34,249 nt of DNA from an uncultured Bacteroidota bacterium (GTDB lineage: Bacteria; Bacteroidota; Bacteroidia; Bacteroidales; F082), in the NCBI GenBank assembly GCA_903957365.1, contig CAJBPB010000326.1, positions 1-34,249 on the forward strand, given 5' to 3'. Under the pieces are notes generated by a model, which was given only the letters and a program-made list of their open reading frames with translations, was not told where the DNA came from and did not search any database. A program made the translations under genes and the position numbers. Shown one piece after another: positions 15,867 to 26,037 of the stretch (position 1 is the first letter of the stretch; each line of letters begins with the position of its first letter).

Positions 15867-17645
15867 TTATTCAATAACCATCTTAAAAGGTAACCTGGCC
15901 TGAATGCCTGTCATTCCTTTCACTTGTTCGAGATATTCAACATAGCCATAATAATCGCCTAACTGTTGTTTCAATGTGGCTTTTACACGGGTCTGTCCGC
16001 CCATCTCCTCAATCAGTTTTTGAACAGGGTCTTTCTGAACCGGCAACTCAGTAATCTTGAAATCTTTTCCTAATGATGCTTTTTCGGCGGCATAAGCAAT
16101 GGCATCTTCAATTCCGCCTATTTTATCAACCAAACCAAGATTCACCGCATCACTTCCAGCCCAAACGCGACCCTGACCGATACTATCTACATAAGATTGA
16201 CGCAGATTACGTGTGCGGGCTACCAAACCTGTAAAATCATCATAAATGCGCACCACATCATCCTGAATCTTAGCAAACTGGTATTCACTCAAAGGTTCCA
16301 TTGTTCCAAAGAAATCAGCGTTTTTATTTGTCATTACCTTGTCAAAAGTTATTCCTAACTTATTGTTAAACAATCCTTTCATATTAGGGATAATACCAAA
16401 TACACCAATTGAACCAGTAATGGTGGTTTCATCGGCAAAAATATAATCGGCATTGGTCGAGATCCAATATCCTCCTGAAGCAGCCACATCACCCATCGAA
16501 ACAATGAATGGCTTTGTGTTTTTGGCCAGTTCAACCTCACGACGGATTATTTCAGATGCCAGAGCACTTCCACCCGGTGAATTCACACGGAAAACAATTG
16601 CCTTGATCTTTTCATCTTCACGGGCTTTACGAATCTCTTTCGATAAACTTTCCGATCCGATAGAAGTTTCTGATCCTTCACCACTCGAAATCTCACCAAT
16701 TGCATAGATCACCGCAATCTTATTACGGCTAGTATTTTTCTCACCAACCTCAGCTTTTGTATATTTACCAATAGAAACTGATTCAATATCGTCTTTCTCA
16801 GCCACTCCGGTTTTCTGGCGAAGCTTGGCGAGGATTTCGTCCTTGTATGCCAGTCCGTCAACAAACTTATATTCCATCGCCTTTTCTGCTGTAGCGAGTT
16901 CCAGATTATCAGCGATAAGATTTAACTCAGCAATACTTATATTGCGGCTTTCGCTGATTGAACTAATCAATTTTCCCCAAATAGAATTAAGAAGTGTTTG
17001 CATCTGTTCACGATTGGCTTCACTCATCTTGTCATACATCAATGGTTCGACAGCACTTTTAAACTTGTTGTTCGGACCACGGATAATCTGAGGTTCAATC
17101 TCAAGCTTCTCAAGCATATTCTTGATAAATGCGAGTTGCGAACTTAAACCTTTGAACATAACGACTCCTTCAGGATTGAGATAGATTTCGTTTGATAAAC
17201 TTGCCAGATAATAAGTGGCCTGGCTATAATCCTCCGAATAACTAATGATAAACTTACCTGATTCTTTAAATTTCAATAATTTCAACCGAATCTCTTCCAG
17301 ATTTGCCATGCCGACGTTCATGCTGGATAAATCCATATAAATCCCACTGATGTTCGGGTCAATGGCCGCTTTCTCGATATTTTTCAAAATATCATTCAAT
17401 CCAAGTGTGTTCTCTGCTTTGAATGACATAAAATTAAAATTCTCAAGCGGATTGTTACTCGATCGGTCAACGATAGGCTGATCAAATTTAATCGTTAAAA
17501 GGGTGTTGGTTTTTAGTTTTACCTGCTCATTATCAGCCATTGAGACCAGTGCTGAAATCATACCGATAAAAATAAACAATAGTAGTAACAAGGTCAGCAG
17601 CGTTCCCAAAAGGGAAGCGAACATGAATTTAAAAAATTCTTTCAT
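15867..17645 (-). CDS. sppA: Signal peptide peptidase SppA, 67-kDa type
   Basis: A 592-residue membrane-anchored serine protease that degrades cleaved signal peptides. It has one N-terminal membrane helix (about 7-35) and two ClpP/crotonase-like repeats, as in E. coli SppA, whose length it resembles. The Ser/Lys dyad is visible: K196 in FKSAVEP and S390 in GDVAASGGYW, matching the E. coli K209 and S409 contexts. The oxyanion-type motif NSPGGSALAS is near 355-364. The catalytic part faces the periplasm. The 289-base gap upstream shows no clear TAnnTTTG element. It is convergent with the phosphatase gene. Confidence 0.96.
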   Translation of the reverse strand: MKEFFKFMFASLLGTLLTLLLLLFIFIGMISALVSMADNEQVKLKTNTLLTIKFDQPIVDRSSNNPLENFNFMSFKAENTLGLNDILKNIEKAAIDPNISGIYMDLSSMNVGMANLEEIRLKLLKFKESGKFIISYSEDYSQATYYLASLSNEIYLNPEGVVMFKGLSSQLAFIKNMLEKLEIEPQIIRGPNNKFKSAVEPLMYDKMSEANREQMQTLLNSIWGKLISSISESRNISIAELNLIADNLELATAEKAMEYKFVDGLAYKDEILAKLRQKTGVAEKDDIESVSIGKYTKAEVGEKNTSRNKIAVIYAIGEISSGEGSETSIGSESLSKEIRKAREDEKIKAIVFRVNSPGGSALASEIIRREVELAKNTKPFIVSMGDVAASGGYWISTNADYIFADETTITGSIGVFGIIPNMKGLFNNKLGITFDKVMTNKNADFFGTMEPLSEYQFAKIQDDVVRIYDDFTGLVARTRNLRQSYVDSIGQGRVWAGSDAVNLGLVDKIGGIEDAIAYAAEKASLGKDFKITELPVQKDPVQKLIEEMGGQTRVKATLKQQLGDYYGYVEYLEQVKGMTGIQARLPFKMVIE

Positions 17646-17934
17646 TTGGTTAACGTTTTATGTGATTAATAGAATAAGTAAATACTATACATAAATCATG
17701 CATAATTTTATAATACGTTGTCTGTGTGATCATTATAAAATATAGTCAATAAGCATTTCAATAATGATTGGCCGAAGCTGAGCAACAACTGTCCGGTTAT
17801 GAACATGAGCATTTTTCCCGACACTGTAATTCATATTACAATATTAACAATAATTTGTGTAAAAATAAATCCAAACCCTGTCTAAACAATCAAAACTCTG
17901 CATAATCTTTGTACTGGCAATAAACGCTCAAGTT

Positions 17935-18705
17935 TTGATAACAAAATTTATCCTTCACAATAAAAGATTTCTTATTCTGTCAGCAGTTCTCTGTATGATG
18001 ATTGTAATTGTAATGGTTATCGGCGGCAAAACACAAAACACATACAGCAAACCATACACCAAAACCGACTCATTGATTGACCAGATCAATGCCCAAAATC
18101 AATTGCTGCTCACCGACACTTCCATTTTAAATCCTTATACCCTATTAATTTTTGATCTGCCGGAAGTAGAAATCCGCTACAAACCAACCATACTCATACA
18201 ATCTGTGGCAATGACCACAAAAAGTCAGCTTACAGGATTTATACTTTCAAATAATCCAAAACTCGATAAGCATTTTGTTAGCAGAATTATTGATGCCTAT
18301 ATTACTGACTGTGCTATTGAGGGTATTAACCATGACATTGCCTTTAGTCAGATGTGCCTCGAAACAGGTTTTTTACGGTTCAATGGCTCTGTGAAAGCTG
18401 AGCAATATAATTTTTGCGGTCTTGGTGCGGTTGGAAAAGAGAATACAGGAGCAAGCTTTGAAAGTATTGAAGTTGGAATCAGAGCGCATATTCAACACCT
18501 GAAAGCGTATGCCAGCCACGAACCACTGACAACCAAGCTTGTTGACACAAGGTTTGCCTTTGTAAAAAGAGGTATTGCTCCCGACATCCATTCATTGGCC
18601 GGAACATGGGCATCGGATTTGAATTATGGTTTTAAAATGGAAGCGATTATCCGGAGTCTGAAGAAAACCAATACTACACAGGATATACTCGCCAGTGGTG
18701 TATAA
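17935..18705 (+). CDS. Membrane-anchored glucosaminidase (GH73-like)
   Basis: A 256-residue protein with an N-terminal membrane anchor (about 12-30) and a C-terminal glucosaminidase domain (about 105-250). The likely catalytic glutamate is E143 in SQMCLETGFL; the NFCGLGA segment and the IRAHIQHLKAYAS helix are family hallmarks. It should cleave peptidoglycan glycan strands in the periplasm. The start is taken as TTG at 17935, which puts three basic residues ahead of the hydrophobic helix. The first ATG in frame (17995) would cut the helix in half. A near-consensus TAATCTTTG lies at 17903-17911, and no ATG is available upstream. folK starts 20 bases after its stop. Confidence 0.88.
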   Translation: MITKFILHNKRFLILSAVLCMMIVIVMVIGGKTQNTYSKPYTKTDSLIDQINAQNQLLLTDTSILNPYTLLIFDLPEVEIRYKPTILIQSVAMTTKSQLTGFILSNNPKLDKHFVSRIIDAYITDCAIEGINHDIAFSQMCLETGFLRFNGSVKAEQYNFCGLGAVGKENTGASFESIEVGIRAHIQHLKAYASHEPLTTKLVDTRFAFVKRGIAPDIHSLAGTWASDLNYGFKMEAIIRSLKKTNTTQDILASGV

Positions 18706-18725
18706 CCACAACCTATCCAAACAAA

Positions 18726-19226
18726 ATGACCTCAAATAAAGCCTACATTCTCCTGGGAACCAATCTGGGTAACCGTGAAGAAAATTTAGAAAAGGCTATT
18801 GAGAAAATCAGCAGATTCTGCATTCGAATAATTGTCAGATCTTCTGTCTTTGAAACGGCTCCATGGGGATTTGAGTCAGATAATTTGTTTCTGAACCAGG
18901 TGATCTGGATTGAAACACAACTCAACGCATATGAATTGCTTGATAAATTGATAAAAACCGAGAAACAACTTGGACGCAAACGCATTGGAACAGGATATCA
19001 TTCAAGAACGATTGACCTAGACATTTTATACTTTAATGACGAAATCATCCAAAGTGAATCATTGACTATTCCACATCCCAGATTGCACACACGAAGTTTC
19101 ACAATGGTTCCGATGGCCGAAATAGCCCCCAATTTCATCCATCCCGGATTACAATGCAGCCAGAAAGAAATTCTTGATAAACTTGTTGATAAAAATGAAG
19201 TTGTACTGCATATTTCTTCTGAGTAG
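18726..19226 (+). CDS. folK: 2-amino-4-hydroxy-6-hydroxymethyldihydropteridine pyrophosphokinase
   Basis: HPPK, 166 residues. It transfers pyrophosphate from ATP to hydroxymethyl-dihydropterin in folate synthesis. The opening ILLGTNLGNREENL and the ETAPWGF pocket segment are present. The magnesium ligands are D97 and D99 in RTIDLDILYF, and PHPRLHTRSF follows at 117-126. The length is normal for a stand-alone FolK. It sits 20 bases after the glucosaminidase gene and 30 bases before a deoxynucleoside kinase. I recall folK next to such kinases in other Bacteroidota. Confidence 0.96.
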   Translation: MTSNKAYILLGTNLGNREENLEKAIEKISRFCIRIIVRSSVFETAPWGFESDNLFLNQVIWIETQLNAYELLDKLIKTEKQLGRKRIGTGYHSRTIDLDILYFNDEIIQSESLTIPHPRLHTRSFTMVPMAEIAPNFIHPGLQCSQKEILDKLVDKNEVVLHISSE

Positions 19227-19243
19227 CGGAAAGATTAGATCGT

Positions 19244-19251
19244 TATCTTTG
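19244..19251 (+). promoter_or_regulatory. -7 element for the deoxynucleoside kinase
   Basis: TATCTTTG fits TAnnTTTG and ends 5 bases before the ATG at 19257, so a transcript starting at the usual distance would have almost no leader. No clear -33 box. Confidence 0.45.
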
Positions 19252-19256
19252 CAACA

Positions 19257-19895
19257 ATGATGCAATACAATTTTATAGCCATTGAAGGGACCATCGGAGC
19301 GGGTAAAACATCGCTGGCAACACGTATTTCGAATGACTACAATGCCAAACTAATTCTAGAACAATTTGAGGATAATGCTTTTCTTCCTAAGTTCTACGAA
19401 GACCAGGATAAATATGCATTTCCTTTAGAAATGTCATTTATGGCTTCCCGTTTTCAACAATTAAAAGATCAGTTAGGAATGTTTGATTTGTTTAAGTCAT
19501 TTATCATTTCAGATTATTACATCATGAAATCATTGATTTTTGCACGCAAAACCTTACCTGAGGACGAGCTTGCGCTGTTTACACGATTTTTCAATTTCAT
19601 AAGTGCAAGCCTTCCAAAACCAGATTTATTGGTTTACTTATATCTTGATGTAGAAAAATTACAGAAAAACATCAGGCTCAGAGGGAGGTCCTATGAACAA
19701 CAGATTCAGGATGATTATCTTTATCGTATTCAGGAAGGATATTTCGAGTTTATCAGGCAACAAAAAGATATGAGAATATTGATTCTTGACACTAACAGCA
19801 TTGATTTTGTTCACCAGGATGATGATTATCATAACATTATTGACATAATCAACCAACCTTATGATATTGGAGTACATCGTATAGCGATTTCTTAA
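19257..19895 (+). CDS. Deoxynucleoside kinase
   Basis: A 212-residue kinase of the dNK/dCK/dGK family, which phosphorylates deoxynucleosides for salvage. The P-loop is GTIGAGKT at 11-18, following FIAIE. A central FIISDYYIMKSLIFA segment holds the substrate-site region, and an arginine-rich lid follows in IRLRGRSYEQQI. Similar Bacteroidota proteins are labelled deoxyadenosine or deoxyguanosine kinases; base preference cannot be read here. The start has two successive ATGs (19257 and 19260). It may be co-transcribed with folK and also have its own promoter. A bidirectional terminator follows, shared with the convergent OmpA-type gene. Confidence 0.93.
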   Translation: MMQYNFIAIEGTIGAGKTSLATRISNDYNAKLILEQFEDNAFLPKFYEDQDKYAFPLEMSFMASRFQQLKDQLGMFDLFKSFIISDYYIMKSLIFARKTLPEDELALFTRFFNFISASLPKPDLLVYLYLDVEKLQKNIRLRGRSYEQQIQDDYLYRIQEGYFEFIRQQKDMRILILDTNSIDFVHQDDDYHNIIDIINQPYDIGVHRIAIS

Positions 19896-20030
19896 TTCCA
19901 ACTTTCAGATCACATACCATTTCAAAAGCACTATGATATTCATTTAACCATTTTGGTTATAGGTTGAATCAGATTTTAACTAGTGAGAGTTAATAACAAT
20001 TTCTAAATATCAGATGAATTTTCCATAAAA

Positions 20031-20059
20031 AAAACCCGCCTGAAACTCAGACGGGTTTT
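20031..20059. terminator. Bidirectional terminator between dNK and the OmpA-type gene
   Basis: AAAACCCG (20031-20038) pairs with CGGGTTTT (20052-20059). One mismatch follows, then four more pairs close on a 3-base loop. A-runs on the left and Ts on the right let it work both ways. It lies 21 bases beyond the OmpA-type stop, which it serves with a longer T-run on the minus strand. Confidence 0.88.
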
Positions 20060-20080
20060 AATATCCATTAAATAAAATTG

Positions 20081-22537
20081 TTACTTAACAATATTCATGA
20101 AATCCTGTTCATTGAAATAATTCATGAATTCACGATCCCATTTAGCTTGATTTTTATAATCTTCATTTTTCTGAATTGCTTTCATCAGGTTACTATACAA
20201 CATTTCCTTGTCGTTAGAACGTGCTCCGATGATGGCTTTCAGATAGAGTGACTCACCTGTAACAGGAGCACAATCAAGTGTAGATTTTGCACCAGCAAGG
20301 TCGCCATTCAAAGTTTGGGCTAATCCTAAGTTATAATCGCATTTTTTGCTTTTTAATGCGTTAACTGCTTTTGAATAATCACCTTTGTAAATACTGACAA
20401 TACCTTCATTATAAGAAACATCAGCGCCTAATTGTTTTGCTTTTGCCAAATGATTCTCAGCAGCTGCATAATCTTTCTGATGTACTGCAACAACAGCTAA
20501 ATTATTGTAAACCTCAGCTGATTTATCTGTCATGGTCAATCCTTTTTCAAGTAAAGTCTTTGCTGCATCATAATTTCCAAGTGCAATTTCTGCATCTGCT
20601 GCATTTACAACCGCTCTTAAGCATTTAGGATGTAAACGCATTGTGCTTGCAAGAATAGTCTTCTGTGTTGCAGGATCAGCGGTCAAAGTTGCTGCATAAA
20701 GCAGTTCATTCAGACTTAAACTCTCAGGACTTGAAAGGGCAAGACTTGAAATTTCGGAATCAGTTCTCTTTGGTTCAAATGTATTTACCGAAATGATAGC
20801 GCGACGCAATGGAGGAAGAATTTCTTTTTCCAGTTCCGGATAAATCAAAATCATATTTCTGATCTCTTGTTCGCGGCTTGCAGGATTTGCAGAACGAACC
20901 ACATTAAGAATCGCGTTTTTATCTTTGATAGATGATCCTTCAACAGCATTCATAAATCCATTCCAGTCAGGACCATTTCCTGATTTTGTGAAAGCGATTT
21001 CATCTGCTTTGGTAAATCCAAGTTTTGCGTTTTTGTCTTTAGCCAGTTTATTCAACTGATCTTTCACATATTTCTCAGTAGTATTGGCACGTCTTTCTGA
21101 CAAACCTGCATTGAATGTTTCTTCTCCTTCAGGTGAAGCCCAGCCTGCAATTGAAATTTCCTTAACAGCCCAGCCTTTTTGAATATCAGATGACATACCA
21201 TTAAGTAATGCCATGTTTTCATCTTTCTTGTTCAATGGTTGTTTGAGATCAAGGTCAGCCATATTTACTTTGAAATAAAGATCTGCATTTTTGGTAAATA
21301 CTGTTACTTTTTCATAACCATGGGCTGTTGTAGATGTAGACATTTCATCTTCGGCCAATCTTTTTGAAGTATAGATTACACCATCAGCCAATTTGCGCTG
21401 GTCTGCTGTAAAATACTGTTCTTTTTCCTGAATTGCTTCGCGGGTAGCCTGAGTTTCGCTTTTAGGCGTATAAATCATTGGAGCAATAACCAATTCACTT
21501 ACGTTCATATTTGGATTGTAAGGAACTTTTGCGGTATGTGTGAAAGTACCACCATTTTTGTAGCTGATAACCTGACCATCGCCAACTGCGTTTTCACCTT
21601 TTAAACTGATAGGTTCCATTGGGGTTGAGCCACCTTCATAAACAATCACAGGAGTGATGTTCATGGCTGATTTTTTATCGAAATATTTTGGAGGAATGGT
21701 ACCTTTAACAGTTACAATAACTGAATCACCTTTTTCTTCCATCACACTTGGTGTTGCTTCAACAAGTACCTGATCAAAGTTTTTAGCCATTTTTTTGGCA
21801 CCTGAAGCGCCAAATTTATAACGGGCACCAACATTCAGGTTACTGTACATATCTGTTCTCATCATCTTGTCGCCATAAGCATAGGCATCAAGAATATCGG
21901 AATCGACGAAATTAAAGGTGTAATCCATATACAAATCCCATTTAGGATTAATATTGAAGCCTAAATCGAGTCCGACAGGAACGGTTAAGACAACATTTCT
22001 GCCACTAATTCCACCTTTATCACCATCATAACCAACTTGGCTTATAATTGCACCTGTGGTTTGATCAATTGCTGTGGCTTTGTATTGCATCTGACCAACT
22101 CCAAAATGTGGAGTCACACTAAAAAACCTGTCCTGATCAGTTCCAAACAATAGGTTTACCATATTAATGGTCAGATTAGCATTCCCTTCGAAATAGTCAT
22201 TGTAATCGAGAATCGCATTCAACTCATCTTTTTCACCACCTAAGTAGCCACGACCTAATTTAATATTGGCACCAAGGACACCACCAAACTGATAACCACC
22301 ACCTAAGTGACCATTTAATTTGATGAATTTTGGGTCGAAAGCAAAACCATACTGAGCCAAATCTCCATGATGAGTGGCTACGCCAAGGTCACCCAACAAA
22401 TACCAATAAGGTGAAAATGAGGATGACTTTTTATCGCTTTTTGCCTCTTCGGCTTTATCCTGACCAAAAAAGGTCAATGGAAGGATTGCTATCATCGCAA
22501 TCAATACCATTCGGGTGAGTTTGTAATGATTTTTCAT
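20081..22537 (-). CDS. Outer-membrane protein: barrel, OmpA-like domain and TPR tail
   Basis: An 818-residue envelope protein. A signal peptide ends near FFGQ (about residue 25). A beta-barrel-like region follows (about 40-245), with alternating strands and a typical barrel-closing GARYKFG. Next is a beta-rich segment (about 255-400), then an OmpA-like peptidoglycan-binding region (about 415-515) with ISIAGWASPEGEE and LSERRANTTEKYV. Last come TPR-like repeats (about 640-780), including AEVYNNLAVVAVHQKDYAAAENHL. It probably links the outer membrane to the cell wall and offers a helical platform in the periplasm. A TACTTTCG -7-like element lies at 22602-22609. It is monocistronic and convergent with the kinase gene. 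Confidence 0.87.
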   Translation of the reverse strand: MKNHYKLTRMVLIAMIAILPLTFFGQDKAEEAKSDKKSSSFSPYWYLLGDLGVATHHGDLAQYGFAFDPKFIKLNGHLGGGYQFGGVLGANIKLGRGYLGGEKDELNAILDYNDYFEGNANLTINMVNLLFGTDQDRFFSVTPHFGVGQMQYKATAIDQTTGAIISQVGYDGDKGGISGRNVVLTVPVGLDLGFNINPKWDLYMDYTFNFVDSDILDAYAYGDKMMRTDMYSNLNVGARYKFGASGAKKMAKNFDQVLVEATPSVMEEKGDSVIVTVKGTIPPKYFDKKSAMNITPVIVYEGGSTPMEPISLKGENAVGDGQVISYKNGGTFTHTAKVPYNPNMNVSELVIAPMIYTPKSETQATREAIQEKEQYFTADQRKLADGVIYTSKRLAEDEMSTSTTAHGYEKVTVFTKNADLYFKVNMADLDLKQPLNKKDENMALLNGMSSDIQKGWAVKEISIAGWASPEGEETFNAGLSERRANTTEKYVKDQLNKLAKDKNAKLGFTKADEIAFTKSGNGPDWNGFMNAVEGSSIKDKNAILNVVRSANPASREQEIRNMILIYPELEKEILPPLRRAIISVNTFEPKRTDSEISSLALSSPESLSLNELLYAATLTADPATQKTILASTMRLHPKCLRAVVNAADAEIALGNYDAAKTLLEKGLTMTDKSAEVYNNLAVVAVHQKDYAAAENHLAKAKQLGADVSYNEGIVSIYKGDYSKAVNALKSKKCDYNLGLAQTLNGDLAGAKSTLDCAPVTGESLYLKAIIGARSNDKEMLYSNLMKAIQKNEDYKNQAKWDREFMNYFNEQDFMNIVK

Positions 22538-22601
22538 AACGTTACTTTTAGATAAGTATTCAATTGATTTAATGGATGTTTATAATTTTTTCACTTTGTT
22601 G

Positions 22602-22609
22602 CGAAAGTA
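22602..22609 (-). promoter_or_regulatory. -7-like element for the OmpA-type gene
   Basis: Minus strand TACTTTCG, one base off TAnnTTTG, 64 bases before the ATG. The remaining gap to 22740 is AT-rich and shows nothing else. Confidence 0.35.
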
Positions 22610-22740
22610 CTTAAAATTTAAAATAAATCAAAATAATTTATTGATTTTGTTGCAAATTTATTAAATAACTCAATTCAAACAGTCAAATAAACTTTAAAAT
22701 AAATCATTTTGTTCACTTCTACGCAAAATAAATTGATAAG

Positions 22741-23271
22741 TTACACTATTTTAACCGATTGCAAGTAAAAGTGCCAAATAATTATACCGGCACAAACTGA
22801 AATATTAAGTGAATGCTTTGTCCCTTCCTGGGGTATTTCAACCGTGAAATCGCATAAGTCGAGGACTTCAGAATCAACGCCATCAACTTCGTTACCTAAA
22901 ATGATGGCCGTTTTACCTTCGGGAACGTAATCCGGCAGGCTTACACTATTATCAGTTTGTTCAATACCAATGATCTGAAATTTATTTTCTTTCAGAAATC
23001 TGATCGCATCTGTCGTATTTTCGAAATAGCGCCAATCCACCGATTCTGTTGCACCGAGTGCTGTTTTATGGATATCCCTGTGAGGCGGACAAGCCGTTAT
23101 GCCGCAAAGAAATACAGATTCAACCCGAAAGGCATCAGAAGTCCTGAATACTGAGCCAATATTATTAAGTGACCTTATATTATCTAGAACTACTACAAGA
23201 GGAATCTTGTCAATTTTCTTGAATTCATTCACATTCAATCGGTTAAGCTCATCCATACTTAGTTTTCGCAT
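22741..23271 (-). CDS. SpoU/TrmH-family RNA 2'-O-methyltransferase
   Basis: A 176-residue SPOUT methyltransferase acting on tRNA or rRNA ribose. Motif 1 is LDNIRSLNNIGSVFRT (29-44), with the conserved asparagine and arginine. Motif 2 is ILGNEVDGV, and motif 3 is EGTKHSLNISVC, which forms the SAM-binding knot. It is short, with little beyond the catalytic core, as in TrmL- or TrmH-like stand-alone enzymes, so the exact RNA target is not assignable. It is divergent from mutS, and the two promoters share about 60 bases. Confidence 0.92.
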   Translation of the reverse strand: MRKLSMDELNRLNVNEFKKIDKIPLVVVLDNIRSLNNIGSVFRTSDAFRVESVFLCGITACPPHRDIHKTALGATESVDWRYFENTTDAIRFLKENKFQIIGIEQTDNSVSLPDYVPEGKTAIILGNEVDGVDSEVLDLCDFTVEIPQEGTKHSLNISVCAGIIIWHFYLQSVKIV

Positions 23272-23299
23272 CGACTTGTCCTTTGGTTTTATACTTTTG

Positions 23300-23329
23300 C
23301 AAAAATAGTTGGTTTATTGATTGACTCAA
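23300..23329 (-). promoter_or_regulatory. Promoter of the RNA methyltransferase gene
   Basis: On the minus strand TTG (23329-23327), about 19 bases, then TATTTTTG (23307-23300). This is a good match to the Bacteroidota consensus, 28 bases before the ATG. Confidence 0.55.
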
Positions 23330-23353
23330 TTACCGATGCAACTTGTATATTTG
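23321..23353 (+). promoter_or_regulatory. Promoter of mutS
   Basis: TTG at 23321-23323 and TATATTTG at 23346-23353, separated by 22 bases. The ATG follows 40 bases later. The -33 region overlaps that of the divergent methyltransferase promoter. Confidence 0.5.
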
Positions 23354-23393
23354 CAATGAATAAGCCTGAAAAAAGCATTTACAATCCTGATTT

Positions 23394-25997
23394 ATGACCC
23401 AATCCATTCCTGAAACGCCGCTGATGAAGCAATACAACAGCATTAAAAGCAAATATCCTGATGCATTGCTATTGTTTCGCGTGGGTGACTTTTATGAAAC
23501 ATTTGGGGAAGATGCAATCAAAGCATCAAGTATTTTAGGAATTATTCTCACCCGCCGTGCGAATGGATCTGCCACTTTTATCGAACTGGCTGGTTTCCCG
23601 CACCATTCTCTCGATACTTACCTTCCAAAGTTGGTCAGGGCTGGTTACCGTGTTGCCATCTGCGATCAGCTTGAAGACCCAAAACTGACAAAAAAAATTG
23701 TGAAACGAGGTGTTACTGAATTGGTTACACCAGGTGTTTCCTACAATGACAATGTATTAAGTCAGAAAGAAAATAACTTTCTCGGAGCAGTTCATTTGGG
23801 TGACAGCTTATCAGGTGTCAGTTTTTTGGATATTTCAACAGGTGAATTTTATGTAGCGGAAGGCGACAAGGATTACATTGAAAAACTACTTCAAAGTTTT
23901 AATCCAAGTGAGGTAATCATTCAGCGGAACAAGCGCAAACATTTTATTGAAACCTACGGTGATAAATTTTACATCAATGTTTTCGATGATTGGGTTTTCA
24001 CTACTGATTTCTCAAATGAAATTTTGTGCCGGCATCTTAAGACGACCTCGCTCAAAGGATTTGGTGTTGAAAACCTTTCTCTTGGCGTGATTGCAGCCGG
24101 AGCTGCCCTTCATTATCTTATCGAGACACACCATGATAAAATTGAGCACATCTCGGCTATTTCGCGCATCGATGAAGGCAATTTTGTATGGCTTGATAAA
24201 TTTACTTTACGTAATCTTGAGATGTTGAACTCACCCCATCAAGGTGCAAAAACCCTGTTGGATGTGCTCGATAAAACAGTATCACCGATGGGGAGTCGTC
24301 TTATCCGCCGATGGATTGCACTTCCTTTAAAAAACAGACAGTCCATCGAAGAAAGGCACAATGCTGTTGAAAAATTGATTCAACAAAGAGAACTTATTGA
24401 TTTACTGCAGGAGAAAATCCGTCTGGTTGGTGATCTGGAGCGTCTCATTTCTAAAGTTGCACTTGGCAAGATAAACCCACGGGAGTTGTTGCAGGTATCG
24501 AGAGCTTTACAACAAATTACCCTGATCAAAAAAACATGTGAAGAGAATCCCGGTGCTGGTGTATCAATGTTGGCCGCACAACTCAATGAATGTGACATTA
24601 TCCGCGATCGTATCAGTCGTGAACTCAATCCGGAAGCACCCGCTGTTTTGACAAAAGGTAAAATTATCGCTTCAGGGGTATCTTCAGAACTGGACGAACT
24701 CAGGTCACTCTCTCAATCAGGGAAGGATCACCTGACCAATATACAAAAACGAGAAACCGAGCGTACAGGCATCAGCAGTCTGAAAATTGGGTACAACAAT
24801 GTTTTTGGTTATTATCTTGAAGTCACCAATATTCACAAAAACAAAGTCCCGCCCGAATGGTCACGTAAACAGACACTTACAGGTGCTGAAAGATACATTA
24901 CCGAGGAGTTGAAAGAGTATGAACAGAAAATCATCGGAGCCGAAGACCGTATTCAGGATCTCGAAACTACTTTATTTGCCCAGCTTATTGTCGCTGTTTC
25001 AGGATTTTTGAATCCCATCAAACTGAATGCAACAATCATCGCACGCATTGATTGTCTGGTTTCATTTGCAGTGGTCGCGCGAAAGAATAATTATGCTCGT
25101 CCCTCAATGAATGATACTTATTCGATAGATATTAAGGATGGAAGACATCCTGTAATTGAACAGCAACTTGCTGCAGGCGAACCCTATATCCCCAATGATG
25201 TGTATCTGGATCAGGACAGGCAACAGGTTATTATTATTACCGGTCCGAATATGTCAGGAAAATCAGCTTTACTTCGCCAAACAGCACTCATTGTTTTAAT
25301 GGCACAAATGGGCAGCTTTGTTCCTGCTGAAAAGGCATCCATTGGTATTGTTGATAAGGTTTTTACCCGTGTTGGAGCAAGCGATAATATTTCTTCAGGT
25401 GAATCTACTTTTATGGTTGAAATGAATGAAACTGCCAGCATTTTAAACAATGTTTCATCACGCAGTTTGATTCTTCTTGATGAAATAGGCAGAGGCACAA
25501 GCACTTATGATGGTATCAGTATTGCATGGGCCATAACGGAGTATTTGCATGAGCATCCTGCCTTTCGGGCAAAAGTTATGTTTGCAACCCATTACCATGA
25601 ATTAAACGAGATGGCTGCATCATTTACCAGAATCCGTAACTATCATGTAAGTGTTAAAGAAAGTGGAAAGCAGGTAATATTTTTACGGAAACTGAAAAAA
25701 GGAGGAAGTGAACATAGTTTTGGAATTCACGTAGCCACAATGGCAGGGATGCCACGAAAGGTGATTGACCGTGCCAACAAACTGCTGTCAATGCTCGAAA
25801 AGACACACTCAAACGAAGCTTTCAAAGCAGCTGGCGGTAAACCTTCCATTGATGATTATCAATTAAGTTTCATTCAACTGGACGATCCGTTGTTGTTGCA
25901 GATAAAAGATGAAATATTAAATACCAATATTGACACCTTAACACCCGTTGAAGCTTTACTTAAACTGCACGAAATCAGAAAAATGTTGGTAAAATAG
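23394..25997 (+). CDS. mutS: DNA mismatch repair protein MutS
   Basis: MutS1-type protein, 867 residues, the usual length. The mismatch-reading motif is intact: F33 and E35 in [11 protein letters not shown]. The connector, lever and clamp regions follow, then the ATPase. Walker A is GPNMSGKS at 617-624. The signature segment contains [11 protein letters not shown], Walker B has D696-E697 in [10 protein letters not shown], and ATHYHEL follows. The family-typical helix-turn-helix dimerisation end is present around [12 protein letters not shown]. It recognises mispairs and recruits MutL. It is transcribed alone, divergent from the methyltransferase. Confidence 0.98.
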   Translation: MTQSIPETPLMKQYNSIKSKYPDALLLFRVGDFYETFGEDAIKASSILGIILTRRANGSATFIELAGFPHHSLDTYLPKLVRAGYRVAICDQLEDPKLTKKIVKRGVTELVTPGVSYNDNVLSQKENNFLGAVHLGDSLSGVSFLDISTGEFYVAEGDKDYIEKLLQSFNPSEVIIQRNKRKHFIETYGDKFYINVFDDWVFTTDFSNEILCRHLKTTSLKGFGVENLSLGVIAAGAALHYLIETHHDKIEHISAISRIDEGNFVWLDKFTLRNLEMLNSPHQGAKTLLDVLDKTVSPMGSRLIRRWIALPLKNRQSIEERHNAVEKLIQQRELIDLLQEKIRLVGDLERLISKVALGKINPRELLQVSRALQQITLIKKTCEENPGAGVSMLAAQLNECDIIRDRISRELNPEAPAVLTKGKIIASGVSSELDELRSLSQSGKDHLTNIQKRETERTGISSLKIGYNNVFGYYLEVTNIHKNKVPPEWSRKQTLTGAERYITEELKEYEQKIIGAEDRIQDLETTLFAQLIVAVSGFLNPIKLNATIIARIDCLVSFAVVARKNNYARPSMNDTYSIDIKDGRHPVIEQQLAAGEPYIPNDVYLDQDRQQVIIITGPNMSGKSALLRQTALIVLMAQMGSFVPAEKASIGIVDKVFTRVGASDNISSGESTFMVEMNETASILNNVSSRSLILLDEIGRGTSTYDGISIAWAITEYLHEHPAFRAKVMFATHYHELNEMAASFTRIRNYHVSVKESGKQVIFLRKLKKGGSEHSFGIHVATMAGMPRKVIDRANKLLSMLEKTHSNEAFKAAGGKPSIDDYQLSFIQLDDPLLLQIKDEILNTNIDTLTPVEALLKLHEIRKMLVK

Positions 25998-26037
25998 CCT
26001 ATTGCCTGACAAATTTTATCATTTTTTTCAAAAAATA

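Noticed and set aside
25236-25270. MutS Walker A with GKSA instead of GKST as a damaged ATPase
   Set aside because: The lysine and following serine are intact, and other motifs are complete; the variation after GKS seems ordinary in this lineage.
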